DNA from: an uncultured Bacteroidales bacterium
Lineage (GTDB): Bacteria > Bacteroidota > Bacteroidia > Bacteroidales > FEN-979
Reading direction: 5' to 3'
Assembly (NCBI GenBank): GCA_903926565.1
Contig: CAIYJU010000210.1
Location: forward strand, 1-64,000
DNA: 64,000 bases
Below are positions 37,366-45,672 of the stretch, in pieces; within the stretch, counting starts at the first letter, position 1; each line of letters begins with the position of its first letter. The notes below the pieces were generated by a model. The model did no database searches and was not told the DNA's origin. It was given only the letters and a program-made list of their open reading frames with translations. The translations under genes and the position numbers were made by a program.

Positions 37366-38823
37366 ATGGCAGATCCAAATTCCCCGAAGATTGTTGTCAG
37401 AATGTACAAGACCGGCACCGGTGATTTTTTCCTTTTAAGGATAGATAAAATGGATGGAAAAAAGTTTAATATCTTACTGGATTGCGGCAGTTATAAATTT
37501 GACAAGACCCGTTTGGATGAAATTATTGATGACATGCATGCACTTACTGATGGCATCATTGATTTGTTGATTGTTACCCATGAACATGAAGATCACATAA
37601 GTGGTTTTGAAACTGCTAAGGATAAATTTTCAAAACTTATTACATTTAAAAACGTTTGGTTTGCCTGGACGGAAGATAAAGATGACCCATTTGCGAATGA
37701 CCTAAGGGAACATCATTCAAAGATTCGTCTGGCAATTTATAATGCATATGAAAAGGTGTCAAAATTGATGGATAATGAAAATTTAAGGACCCTCTACCAG
37801 GGAGAGAGGAACTATGCAGATATTAAGCACCTAAAAGAGACGTTTATCAGCAGCATGGATTGGCTCAACTCACTCAACTATGTTACCCCTCCTGCGCATC
37901 AAATTGCAGGGACAACAATGGTGGATAAATTCAGGTCATGGGGTATTATTAAAGATGATACCGTTGTTGAATTTCGGGAGCCTGGAGAAATCTACAATGG
38001 TTTCAGTGAAATTGAAGGAATCAGGTTTTTAATCCTCGGACCGCCTAAAAATCTTAAGGATCTCTTTGATGAAGGGAAAACTGATGATTATTATAAAAAA
38101 CGGGAGAAACCCAGTGGATTCAATTTTGAGTTCATAGACGCACTTGTAAATGACAAGGAAGGAACTGCCATTTCCTATCCTTTTGAAACGGATTATATTG
38201 TCACGGATTTTCAGAAATACATGGAGAAATATACCAATCAGGAAAAATGGCGGAGTATAGAGAGTGATTGGCTTCTGAATGTAGGAAATCTCGCCATTCG
38301 GCTTGAAAGATGCCTGAATAATACAAGTCTCGCATTTGCTTTGCAATTAAAATCAAACGAACATGTACTGTTATTCACTGGGGATGCCGAATATGGAAAT
38401 TGGAGTAGTTGGTACAACAAACTTTTCTGGGATATTCAAACAAATGGGATTACAAGTCAAAGAGACATTAACTACCTGCTGAAAAATACAGTTTTTTACA
38501 AGGTAGGACATCACTTGTCGCAGAATGGGACTCCAAAAGAAAAAGGAATTGATTTAATGACCAGTCCCGTCTTTGCAGCTATGGTATCACTGGACCTGGA
38601 TATTATCCATCCAAAATGGAGAAACACCATGCCATGCGACTATCTCGGTGCAGCTTTGATTGAAAAAACAAAGGGAAATATTTACTTTTCAGGAGATCAT
38701 AATAAGATTATTAATAACATTCAAACTGCCCGGGTAAATATCTCCCGAAAGAACATTGATCAGATTAACAGCGTATGTAAGCCTTTTTTGGATAAAAATT
38801 TCGTGGAAGTTGAAATTAACTGA
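37366..38823 (+). CDS. MBL-fold metallohydrolase (ComEC/Rec2-type MBL)
   Basis: 485 residues. Metallo-beta-lactamase fold: ILLDCGS (about 36-42), the zinc motif THEHEDH (71-77; HxHxDH), a further metal Asp in LLFTGDAEYGNW (about 337-348) and the C-terminal metal His in YKVGHHLSQNGTP (about 380-392). An insertion of about 200 residues between the first and second halves is long for the family. No membrane segment, so it is not a ComEC protein, although the MBL resembles that branch, which tends to act on nucleic acid or nucleotides. Third gene of the cassette, 31 nt after the peptidase. Function unknown. Confidence 0.72.
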   Translation: MADPNSPKIVVRMYKTGTGDFFLLRIDKMDGKKFNILLDCGSYKFDKTRLDEIIDDMHALTDGIIDLLIVTHEHEDHISGFETAKDKFSKLITFKNVWFAWTEDKDDPFANDLREHHSKIRLAIYNAYEKVSKLMDNENLRTLYQGERNYADIKHLKETFISSMDWLNSLNYVTPPAHQIAGTTMVDKFRSWGIIKDDTVVEFREPGEIYNGFSEIEGIRFLILGPPKNLKDLFDEGKTDDYYKKREKPSGFNFEFIDALVNDKEGTAISYPFETDYIVTDFQKYMEKYTNQEKWRSIESDWLLNVGNLAIRLERCLNNTSLAFALQLKSNEHVLLFTGDAEYGNWSSWYNKLFWDIQTNGITSQRDINYLLKNTVFYKVGHHLSQNGTPKEKGIDLMTSPVFAAMVSLDLDIIHPKWRNTMPCDYLGAALIEKTKGNIYFSGDHNKIINNIQTARVNISRKNIDQINSVCKPFLDKNFVEVEIN

Positions 38824-39322
38824 TTTCTTCAAAACAGGATTCATTTTCATTAATTCACAGGTTTAAGATTCAACGTTACTGCGGATCTCATTTGAGTGTG
38901 TAGAATTCTGTTTTAGCTTTTATCACCAAAATCCCCCAACTTCTCTGCCAGCTTCCTCTTCTCATCAATCTCAAAATCAGCCAGGTAATTTTGGATTGCC
39001 AGAACAGACTTATGTCCCAACGACTCATTGAGATACTCCACACTGGCACCTGTACTAGTGTCTTAGTCCATATGACACTGAAAGATGAGATCAGAGAGGC
39101 CCACAGGAGGGCGCGGCTGCTGTAAGAATAACAGTGAGCAAATCAATCACCTTGTAAACTCCAGGAATGAAAATGGCGGCAAATATTATTCCATCATTGA
39201 TGCATCGTAAAAGATAAAAAATAATTGTGTAACATTTTAGAGTAACAATGGTCCTATTTTTGTTGTGAAAACGGAAATAAACTCTTCCCACTTTCAATAT
39301 TTAATCTTAAAAAACTGATAAA
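38824..39322. other. intergenic region carrying a recombinase remnant
   Basis: Apart from the recombinase C-terminal stump (38913-39050, minus), nothing is coding. AGTGTC at 39057-39062 is inverted against GACACT at 39074-39079, close to the truncation point. A short plus-strand frame after it (MTLKDEIREAHRRARLL, then stop at about 39124) might be another gene fragment. Confidence 0.5.
38913..39050 (-). pseudogene. C-terminal fragment of a tyrosine recombinase/integrase
   Basis: 45 codons ending in TAA at 38913. The translation, from GASVEYLNESLGHKSVLAI to KLGDFGDKS, matches the end of phage-type integrases: LGHKS is the conserved LGH motif, followed by NYLADFE carrying the catalytic-tyrosine region (NYL). 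The upstream catalytic parts are absent, and the sequence before 39050 is unrelated. It is a relic of an integrated mobile element at the right edge of the accessory region. Confidence 0.7.
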
Positions 39323-39838
39323 ATGAAAACAGCTTTCAGGACATTATTTTTATTTGCGGCCATTTCGGCCTTTACGTTTACAGCATGTCAAAAGGGTCCT
39401 GAGGGGCCCCAGGGACCCGCCGGACAAAGTGCACCGGTCTATTATTCCGAATGGTTCTCACCAGCTGCCTGGTCGGGTGGTTCGGGCGAGTGGTTTTTTG
39501 CGGCAAGTGCCCCCGATCTCACAGAGGATATTGTTGAGCGCGGCGTGATACTGGCTTATGTCTGGCTGGCCGGCGATATCTATGGAGCAACGACGGTGCG
39601 CCCCCTGCCGGCTTATGCAGTAGGTGCAAACTGGGACTTTCTGATACACCAGTACGGAAGCATTGAATTCGAAACCGACATGTTTGCACCACCGGTGACC
39701 GCCCATAAATTCCGGTTTATTGCCATCCCGGGCACCATCCCTGCCTTAAAATCAGGATCACCCGGATACAGGAGCAAAGAGGAGCTGAAGAGCATGTCGT
39801 ACAAGGAGGTTTGTAAACTCTACAACATCCCTGAATAG
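39323..39838 (+). CDS. lipoprotein with short collagen-like motif
   Basis: 171 residues. Signal peptide with lipobox FTAC (Cys 22), then a collagen-like GPEGPQGPAG (about 25-34) and a globular domain of about 130 residues (SEWFSPAAWSGG, VLAYVWLAGDIYGATTV, HKFRFIAIPG). The Gly-Pro motif after the lipidated Cys is a recurring feature of Bacteroidetes envelope lipoproteins and probably acts as a spacer. The role is unknown. It stands alone, convergent with the two-component system. Confidence 0.75.
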   Translation: MKTAFRTLFLFAAISAFTFTACQKGPEGPQGPAGQSAPVYYSEWFSPAAWSGGSGEWFFAASAPDLTEDIVERGVILAYVWLAGDIYGATTVRPLPAYAVGANWDFLIHQYGSIEFETDMFAPPVTAHKFRFIAIPGTIPALKSGSPGYRSKEELKSMSYKEVCKLYNIPE

Positions 39839-39847
39839 GGACCTATC

Positions 39848-40543
39848 TCAGGGCACATTAAAAATGAACCCGACCCCAAAAACATTTTCAATGCGTAAAT
39901 CCGGATCTTCCTTCAGGTATTTCCGGATTTTCGTAATGAAAACATCCAGGCTCCTGCCGAAAAAATAATCATTCTCTCCCCAAAGGTCTGTCAGCAGATC
40001 CTCCCGTTTGATGATGTTGTTGCGGTGGGTATATAAATAGCAGAGAATTTCACTCTCCCTTGCTGTGATTCGTTTGGTTTTACCACTTATTGTCAAGGAT
40101 TGATTGTGGTGATCGAATGTAAAATTTCCGAGTGAAATAAATTCAGTTCTGCTGTCGCCTCTGTTTTCCGGGAGCCGGCGAATCACTGCCTTGATTTTCC
40201 AGAGCAGCTCCTCTTCATCAAAGGGTTTTGTGATATAATCATCCGCATCAAGGCCATAACCCTTCAATTTATCCTCCTTCAGTGACTTTGCCGTGATAAA
40301 GATGATTGGCATTTTCCTGTCCTGCAACCTCACCGCTTTTGCCACTGAAAAGCCATCCACTTTCGGCATCATAACATCCAGCAGGCACAGATCAAACCGG
40401 CTGCCCTGAAATGCCTTTAATGCCAGCTCCCCGTCTTTGCAAAGCTTTACCACAAAGCCTTCCGTCTCAAGGTAATCAACCAGGAGGACCCCCAGGTTAA
40501 GGTCATCTTCGGCAAGCAATATTCTGAACACTTCTTCAGACAT
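39848..40543 (-). CDS. OmpR-family response regulator
   Basis: 231 residues. Receiver domain with acidic pocket (LLAEDD, about 9-14), phospho-acceptor Asp56 in LLDVMMPKVDG and conserved Lys in DDYITKPFD (about 102-110). The C-terminal winged helix (about 135-231) has the OmpR/PhoB pattern TARESEILCYLYTHRNNIIKRE...DVFITKIRKYLKEDP. It overlaps the upstream kinase gene by eight bases, so translation is coupled. From memory it resembles RprY of Bacteroides. A pair of 11-bp-spaced direct repeats upstream of the kinase gene may be its own binding site. Confidence 0.92.
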   Translation of the reverse strand: MSEEVFRILLAEDDLNLGVLLVDYLETEGFVVKLCKDGELALKAFQGSRFDLCLLDVMMPKVDGFSVAKAVRLQDRKMPIIFITAKSLKEDKLKGYGLDADDYITKPFDEEELLWKIKAVIRRLPENRGDSRTEFISLGNFTFDHHNQSLTISGKTKRITARESEILCYLYTHRNNIIKREDLLTDLWGENDYFFGRSLDVFITKIRKYLKEDPDLRIENVFGVGFIFNVP

Positions 40544-41798
40544 TGGGAAATTGAATTATGAATGTTGTGCCCTCTCCTTTTTCACTCCGAAGTTCAATTG
40601 TTCCATTATGAAGTTCCACAACCTTTTTGACATAGGTCAGGCCCAGACCGAATCCCTTAACATCATGCACATCACCGGCAGGAACCCTGAAAAATTTATC
40701 AAATACGCTCTTTTGATATTCCTTTGCGATACCAATACCTTTATCGGATAGAGCAACTACAAGTTTTTGCCCGGCATTGGATGTTCGGACGGTTAGTTCA
40801 GGCTTATCGCCGGAGTATTTGATGGCATTGTCGATCAGGTTGCACAATCCATTTACAAGATGCGTCCTGTCTCCAATAATCGCCACGCTTCCGGCTTCCA
40901 GGTTTAACTTCAGGTTCCCTTGCTTATTATCAATCTGCAGGCTCATACACTTCACCGCTTCATTAACAAGTTCATGGAAATTCAGTTCTGTTTTTCGCAA
41001 AGAGATCTCACCCCGTTCAAGGGCCGACATGCTCAACACCTGTTCAACCTGAAGTCTTAATTTCTCATTCTCCTGCAGGATTATTTCCGAGTAATGTTTA
41101 TTTTTCGGATCCTGGTTTACTGCTGAATCCTTTAACAACATCCTGCCGGCCAAAGCAATATTTGTCAGGGGAGTTTTAAATTCATGGGTCATGTTGTTTA
41201 AAAAGCAGGCGGCATGTTCGGCTATTTGTTTCTCCCGCATGAGCAACAGGATGGTTCGCCAGAACATAATAAGAACCACCAGGATCAGGATAACAGAGGT
41301 GATGAACATGGCCCCCATTTCAGCAATAACGTATTGGTTTTTCTCCGGAAATGTGAGTTTCAATTCAACTCCGGTATCGCTATCTTCACCATCCAGAGGT
41401 TTATTATACACATTACCTGCAGTACCACTTTCATTTATTGTCGACAGGTAGCCGGGTTTTACAACCACAAAAGCGTAGTCGATGCGAAAGTTGTACAGCT
41501 TCATGTAATAATTAAACAGCGAATCTATTTTATGTACTTCATTCTTTCCTAATTTCACGACTGGCCCTGCCGTGCGATCCATATCAGCACAGGCTCCGAT
41601 TTTCCGGCAGGTCTCCTTATCAGAACGCAGTGCATCCGTTGTTCGTGACAGTACCATATTGGCTTTTTCATTGAACAGCTCTTCCTTTATTTCTGCTGTC
41701 CGGAAAATCCAGTTCACCTGGATGATCAGCACAATGAGCAATGCGATCGAAGAGATTGCAATAAGGAGATATGTGCGGTTCTTTTTCATTTCAGACAT
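40536..41798 (-). CDS. sensor histidine kinase
   Basis: 420 residues from the ATG at 41798, which has GGAG eight bases upstream; an ATG at 41840 would add 14 residues and lacks a site, and an ATG at 41789 is also possible. Two membrane helices (about 9-28 and 155-178) enclose a periplasmic sensor domain of about 125 residues. The cytoplasmic part has the H box HEFKTPLTNIALAG (about 205-218), N box CNLIDNAIKYS, G1 SDKGIGI and G2 GFGLGLTYV. A normal full kinase. It phosphorylates the regulator encoded directly after it (eight-base overlap). Signal unknown. It resembles RprX of Bacteroides. Confidence 0.93.
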   Translation of the reverse strand: MSEMKKNRTYLLIAISSIALLIVLIIQVNWIFRTAEIKEELFNEKANMVLSRTTDALRSDKETCRKIGACADMDRTAGPVVKLGKNEVHKIDSLFNYYMKLYNFRIDYAFVVVKPGYLSTINESGTAGNVYNKPLDGEDSDTGVELKLTFPEKNQYVIAEMGAMFITSVILILVVLIMFWRTILLLMREKQIAEHAACFLNNMTHEFKTPLTNIALAGRMLLKDSAVNQDPKNKHYSEIILQENEKLRLQVEQVLSMSALERGEISLRKTELNFHELVNEAVKCMSLQIDNKQGNLKLNLEAGSVAIIGDRTHLVNGLCNLIDNAIKYSGDKPELTVRTSNAGQKLVVALSDKGIGIAKEYQKSVFDKFFRVPAGDVHDVKGFGLGLTYVKKVVELHNGTIELRSEKGEGTTFIIQFPNV

Positions 41799-41854
41799 CA
41801 AAATTACTCCTTTTCCATGGTATAAACACAGCGTTAACAAGTCATTAACAAGTC
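41799..41854 (-). promoter_or_regulatory. -7-like element with phased direct repeats upstream of the kinase gene
   Basis: TAATTTTG (minus, 41799-41806) matches TAnnTTTG but touches the start codon. Upstream, TTAACAAGTC occurs at 41834-41843 and 41845-41854, an 11-bp period and therefore the same face of the helix. That is the arrangement bound by OmpR-family dimers. Autoregulation is inferred. Confidence 0.45.
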
Positions 41855-41879
41855 GGCACCTGTATTGAATTATAATTCC

Positions 41880-41887
41880 TACTTTTG
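41880..41887 (+). promoter_or_regulatory. -7 element of tamL
   Basis: TACTTTTG matches TAnnTTTG, 65 bp before the tamL ATG, in the divergent region with the kinase gene. No -33 element is apparent. Confidence 0.4.
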
Positions 41888-41952
41888 TTTTCGGAAAAAA
41901 TCAGGAAACATACCGGGTGGTTATGTCTTGCCGGTAATGGCGGGATGATGGT

Positions 41953-44331
41953 ATGTTAACAAACAGCATTTGGAAATTGAACACGAGATATTTAGCCGGT
42001 ATTTGTTATTTCATAGTGGTTATGCTCATCCTGGGAGGTTGTAACGTTACAAAAAACCTTGACTCCAGCGAGCATTTGCTGATTAAAAACAAGTTGAAGA
42101 TATCGGACCGGAAGGTTCTTTCAGAAGAGCTGGAACCCTACCTTCAACAAAAGCCCAACAGCAAACTCTTTGGCTTGTTCCGCACCAATATTGCTTTTTA
42201 CAATATGGGCAGCAAAGGAAAGGACACCAAATTCAAGAAGTGGCTCCGGACCAAGGTCGGCGACGAGCCTGTTCTCCTCGACACCAGCCTTACAACGGTT
42301 TCGATCAAGCAAATGACCATGTACCTGGGTAACAAAGGGTATTTCCATTCAGCCATCAGCGATACGATTATTTATAAAAAGAAGAAAGCCGTTGTGCATT
42401 ACCGGGTTGAAGTATCAAAACCTTATATTATCCGGAACCTGTTTTATTCTGTTGCCGATACCCAGCTCGCGGTTTTCGTTTATCAGGACACATCAAAAAG
42501 CCTGATTAAAAAGGGTAAAAATTTCGACGCCTATCTGTTGGATGAAGAACGTACACGGATTACCGGCAACCTCCAGAATTACGGTTTTTTCCGATTTTCA
42601 AGCATTTACATTAAATACAGGATCGATACGAATTTCAGGCAGCGGCAATGTGACATCACACTTGAAATCATCAATAAAGTGATGCCCTCGTTCGACAATT
42701 TCACAACCATCAGGCAGATTCCCCACAAGCGATACTTTATTAATAAAATATATATTTACCCTGAATTCGACCACCTTGTGACTTTTTCAGGCACTTATGA
42801 CACGCTGGTGAAGTCATTTCAAAGCCCGGCAAAGGGGCAGCCCTGCAATACCTACTATTTTCTCTACCAGGACCGGTTCAAGGTCAAACCGAGAACCATC
42901 ACCCAATCAATATTCATAACCCCAAGTTCTAACTATAACCTCCTGGATGTCAACCAGACATATTCTCAACTTTCGAGCCTGCAGGTCTTTAAATACATCA
43001 ACATTCAATTCAGGGAAGTTGAGGAAGGGAAGGATTTTTTACTTCGTTCACAGGACCTTGTTGATTGCCATGTTGAACTATCCCGTGCTCCGGCACAATC
43101 GTTTTCAGTGACCACTGATGGTACAAATTCAGGAGGAGCGTTCGGTGTTCAGGGCAATCTTGGATACCAGAACCGCAATGTTTTCAGAGGAGCCCAGTTA
43201 TTCCGGATCAACCTGAATGGTTCATTGCAGATGCAGGCAACGGATGGATCGGCTGGCGATGCGTTTTTCAACACGATACAATTGGGGGTAAATGCCGGCC
43301 TCACATTTCCCCAGTTTCTGATACCGATAAAGCCAGAGAAACTGCCAAAAAGATTCAAGCCAAAAACCACCGTCACCATCGGGTATAACTTTCAGCACCA
43401 GCAGCATTATGATCAGCATATTTCAAATATCGTCTTTGGATATAGCTGGGCACAGAATGATCTGATCAAACACACACTAAATCCTGCGGAGGTCTCTCTT
43501 GTTAAAGTATATACTGACGCCTACTTCGATTCAGTCATGAATGCTGAGAAAGACAACCGGTTGAAGAATCAGTATACGGACCACATGGTCGCCGGTTTGA
43601 AATACACCTTTATATTCAGCAATCAGCAGCTCAGTAAAGTAAAGAACTTTTTCTATATCAGGGCCAACTTTGAAACCGGAGGGAACCTGATTTATGCCTT
43701 TGACAAGATCCTAAACCGTCCGACCCAGGATAACGGCTCCTACCTGCTTTTCGGTTTGCCCTATTCACAATATGTGCGGCCTGACATTGACTTCAGACAT
43801 TACAACGTGTACCCGAATAACTTTTCGCTGGTTTACCGTTTCTACGGGGGTATTGGAATTCCTTACGGGAACTCTTCGTTACTGCCATTTGAAAAAGCAT
43901 TTTTCGCAGGGGGTGCCAATGGAATGCGCGGCTGGAAGATGTACACACTCGGACCCGGAAGCTATAAAAATGTAGACGGCAGTGCAACTTTCAACCAGAT
44001 CGGAGACATTCAGCTGGAGGCAAACATTGAATACCGGTTCCCGGTTTACAACTGGATTCGTGGCGCTGTATTTTTGGATGCCGGAAATATCTGGCTGCTT
44101 CAGGAATCTCAGGATCTGCCAGGCGGAAAGTTCACTTTTCCGGGCTTCTTCAGCCAGATCGCCCTTGATGCCGGCTTAGGGATCCGCTTCGATTTTGATT
44201 TCTTCATCTTCCGGTTTGACCCCGCAATCAGCCTTCGCGTCCCAACCTATCCTGAAGGAGACCGCTGGTATTTCAACAAGATGCAACTATCTGATATCGT
44301 TTGGAATTTCGGGATCGGATATCCATTCTAG
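41953..44331 (+). CDS. tamL: TamA/BamA-family outer-membrane lipoprotein (TamL-like)
   Basis: 792 residues. Omp85-superfamily beta-barrel. The signal peptide ends in a lipobox (LILGGC, Cys30), so the protein is lipidated, the feature of the TamL branch known from Bacteroidetes. After a short linker (SSEHLLIKNKLKIS) come POTRA-like repeats (about 60-420, for example TSLTTVSIKQMTMYLGNKGYF and SNYNLLDVNQTYSQLSSLQVFKYI), then a barrel (about 440-792) with the conserved GGANGMRGW segment, corresponding to the VRGF motif of the family, and the strand end WNFGIGYPF. It is thought to act with TamB in outer-membrane assembly or lipid transport. No tamB is adjacent. Confidence 0.85.
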   Translation: MLTNSIWKLNTRYLAGICYFIVVMLILGGCNVTKNLDSSEHLLIKNKLKISDRKVLSEELEPYLQQKPNSKLFGLFRTNIAFYNMGSKGKDTKFKKWLRTKVGDEPVLLDTSLTTVSIKQMTMYLGNKGYFHSAISDTIIYKKKKAVVHYRVEVSKPYIIRNLFYSVADTQLAVFVYQDTSKSLIKKGKNFDAYLLDEERTRITGNLQNYGFFRFSSIYIKYRIDTNFRQRQCDITLEIINKVMPSFDNFTTIRQIPHKRYFINKIYIYPEFDHLVTFSGTYDTLVKSFQSPAKGQPCNTYYFLYQDRFKVKPRTITQSIFITPSSNYNLLDVNQTYSQLSSLQVFKYINIQFREVEEGKDFLLRSQDLVDCHVELSRAPAQSFSVTTDGTNSGGAFGVQGNLGYQNRNVFRGAQLFRINLNGSLQMQATDGSAGDAFFNTIQLGVNAGLTFPQFLIPIKPEKLPKRFKPKTTVTIGYNFQHQQHYDQHISNIVFGYSWAQNDLIKHTLNPAEVSLVKVYTDAYFDSVMNAEKDNRLKNQYTDHMVAGLKYTFIFSNQQLSKVKNFFYIRANFETGGNLIYAFDKILNRPTQDNGSYLLFGLPYSQYVRPDIDFRHYNVYPNNFSLVYRFYGGIGIPYGNSSLLPFEKAFFAGGANGMRGWKMYTLGPGSYKNVDGSATFNQIGDIQLEANIEYRFPVYNWIRGAVFLDAGNIWLLQESQDLPGGKFTFPGFFSQIALDAGLGIRFDFDFFIFRFDPAISLRVPTYPEGDRWYFNKMQLSDIVWNFGIGYPF

Positions 44332-44346
44332 ATGAAGGATGGGCTG

Positions 44347-45672
44347 TTAACGTTTGATTGAATTAAAGAAGTTCACAGCAATCAGCCGGTCATACAGTGA
44401 GCCTGTTTCATGGTAATAGACATAGGCTGAATAGTCGTTTTCCGTTTCCCAGTGACTGCCTTCGATGAGGGTCTCATCATAAGGCATTTTCCCTTTCTCT
44501 TTAAAAACATAGATATAGTTGTAGTATCCCTGTTTCAGGAAGAGGTTCAGCTCATATCCTTTATGCGCAGGGTTAAAATACATCCGGCTGTTTTCATTTG
44601 CCTGCCAGTGGGTGAGTTCTCCGAGCACATGAAATGTTCCGGTGGATATCAATGAAGGATAAGGGAGGAAGAAATGAACCCAGGCATAATCCGCTTCCGT
44701 ATTGCTGCTTTCTGCATGATCTTCGTTTTTTATAAAAAAACGCCCGTTGAGGTCTGTTTCAAGTGCATACTGTTTGAAGGTGCGTGGTTCATCGGCCAGC
44801 AGATAAACCTGATTGGTCGTATCATATGCAATTCTGGCAATCCGTTCCGACTGGTACTGAAGGCTTTTTATATCAAAATTCCGGTACTGATTGCCTCCGT
44901 TGAATGAAATGGCTTCATCGAAACGATAATCCAGTTCATCCGTTCTCGCAAAACGGGGTTTTGTCAGATTAAGTGAATTGTCCCACCTGCCATTCTGCAT
45001 CAGGACGACCTTAATTTCCCGCCCCACATCAATCACCTGAAAGCCGTTTAAACGAACGACGAAGTCGACCTGCTGACGTGAGTACCTGCCAGATATCTGC
45101 CCGCTCTGCTCAACTTTACCGGCCACCACCACCGGTGAAGCTTCAGTGACCATGAACCGCACAGTAAACGCCAGTTGGGCCGGATCATCATAATAGACCA
45201 CCATCAGGTAGTTTCCCGAGAGTTTCGGTCTCATGTTATCAGTTGGGAAAATGGTTCTGAAATGTGTATATCTTACGGTTGTATTGTACGAATATTCGTA
45301 CTGGTCGATGTTCTCCTCGCGATAGCCATCAATAAAGTCCGAAACGGTAAGATCAGAAGATGTACGCCAGTCTGATTCACAATGAATAATGGTGAATTTA
45401 TACCTCTTGATATCAGCATCCAGGTCATCGAACTGAACAGAGAGCCTGTCGGCTGAATTCAACTGGATGATCGGGGGTGACAATTCAAAACCCTCTTTAA
45501 ATACCTGGATCGTCTTCACTGACGGGTCATAGCAAATTGTTTCATTCGGGACCGCCTGTGCATAGCTGGCAGATTTAATGAGAACAATGAACAAACCCAG
45601 AAGCAACCTGTAATATACTACATGATTCGGGTACATTTCGCAGAATTTGAATTCCCGTTGATTTTCAGGCAT
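44347..45672 (-). CDS. type IX secretion system plug protein-like (DUF5103)
   Basis: 441 residues. The family, formerly DUF5103, is now described as the T9SS plug, a periplasmic partner of the SprA translocon. Start 45672 overlaps the SpoU gene stop by eight bases; an ATG at 45636 gives a more compact signal peptide (VVYYRLLLGLFIVLIKSASYAQ) and may be the true one. The mature protein has the family segments YDPSVKTIQVFKEG, YKFTIIHCESDW, DGYREENIDQYEYSYNTTVRYTH and a C-terminal half with AGTFHVLGEL-like strands and YKGYELNLFLKQGYYNYIYVF. Full length. It is part of the T9SS gene set scattered over 44-61 kb. Confidence 0.85.
   Translation of the reverse strand: MPENQREFKFCEMYPNHVVYYRLLLGLFIVLIKSASYAQAVPNETICYDPSVKTIQVFKEGFELSPPIIQLNSADRLSVQFDDLDADIKRYKFTIIHCESDWRTSSDLTVSDFIDGYREENIDQYEYSYNTTVRYTHFRTIFPTDNMRPKLSGNYLMVVYYDDPAQLAFTVRFMVTEASPVVVAGKVEQSGQISGRYSRQQVDFVVRLNGFQVIDVGREIKVVLMQNGRWDNSLNLTKPRFARTDELDYRFDEAISFNGGNQYRNFDIKSLQYQSERIARIAYDTTNQVYLLADEPRTFKQYALETDLNGRFFIKNEDHAESSNTEADYAWVHFFLPYPSLISTGTFHVLGELTHWQANENSRMYFNPAHKGYELNLFLKQGYYNYIYVFKEKGKMPYDETLIEGSHWETENDYSAYVYYHETGSLYDRLIAVNFFNSIKR

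Noticed and set aside
27048-39079. tRNA-Val as attachment site for the accessory region
   Set aside because: I found no copy of the tRNA 3' end near the recombinase stump or elsewhere to the right, so integration at this tRNA is not supported by sequence.
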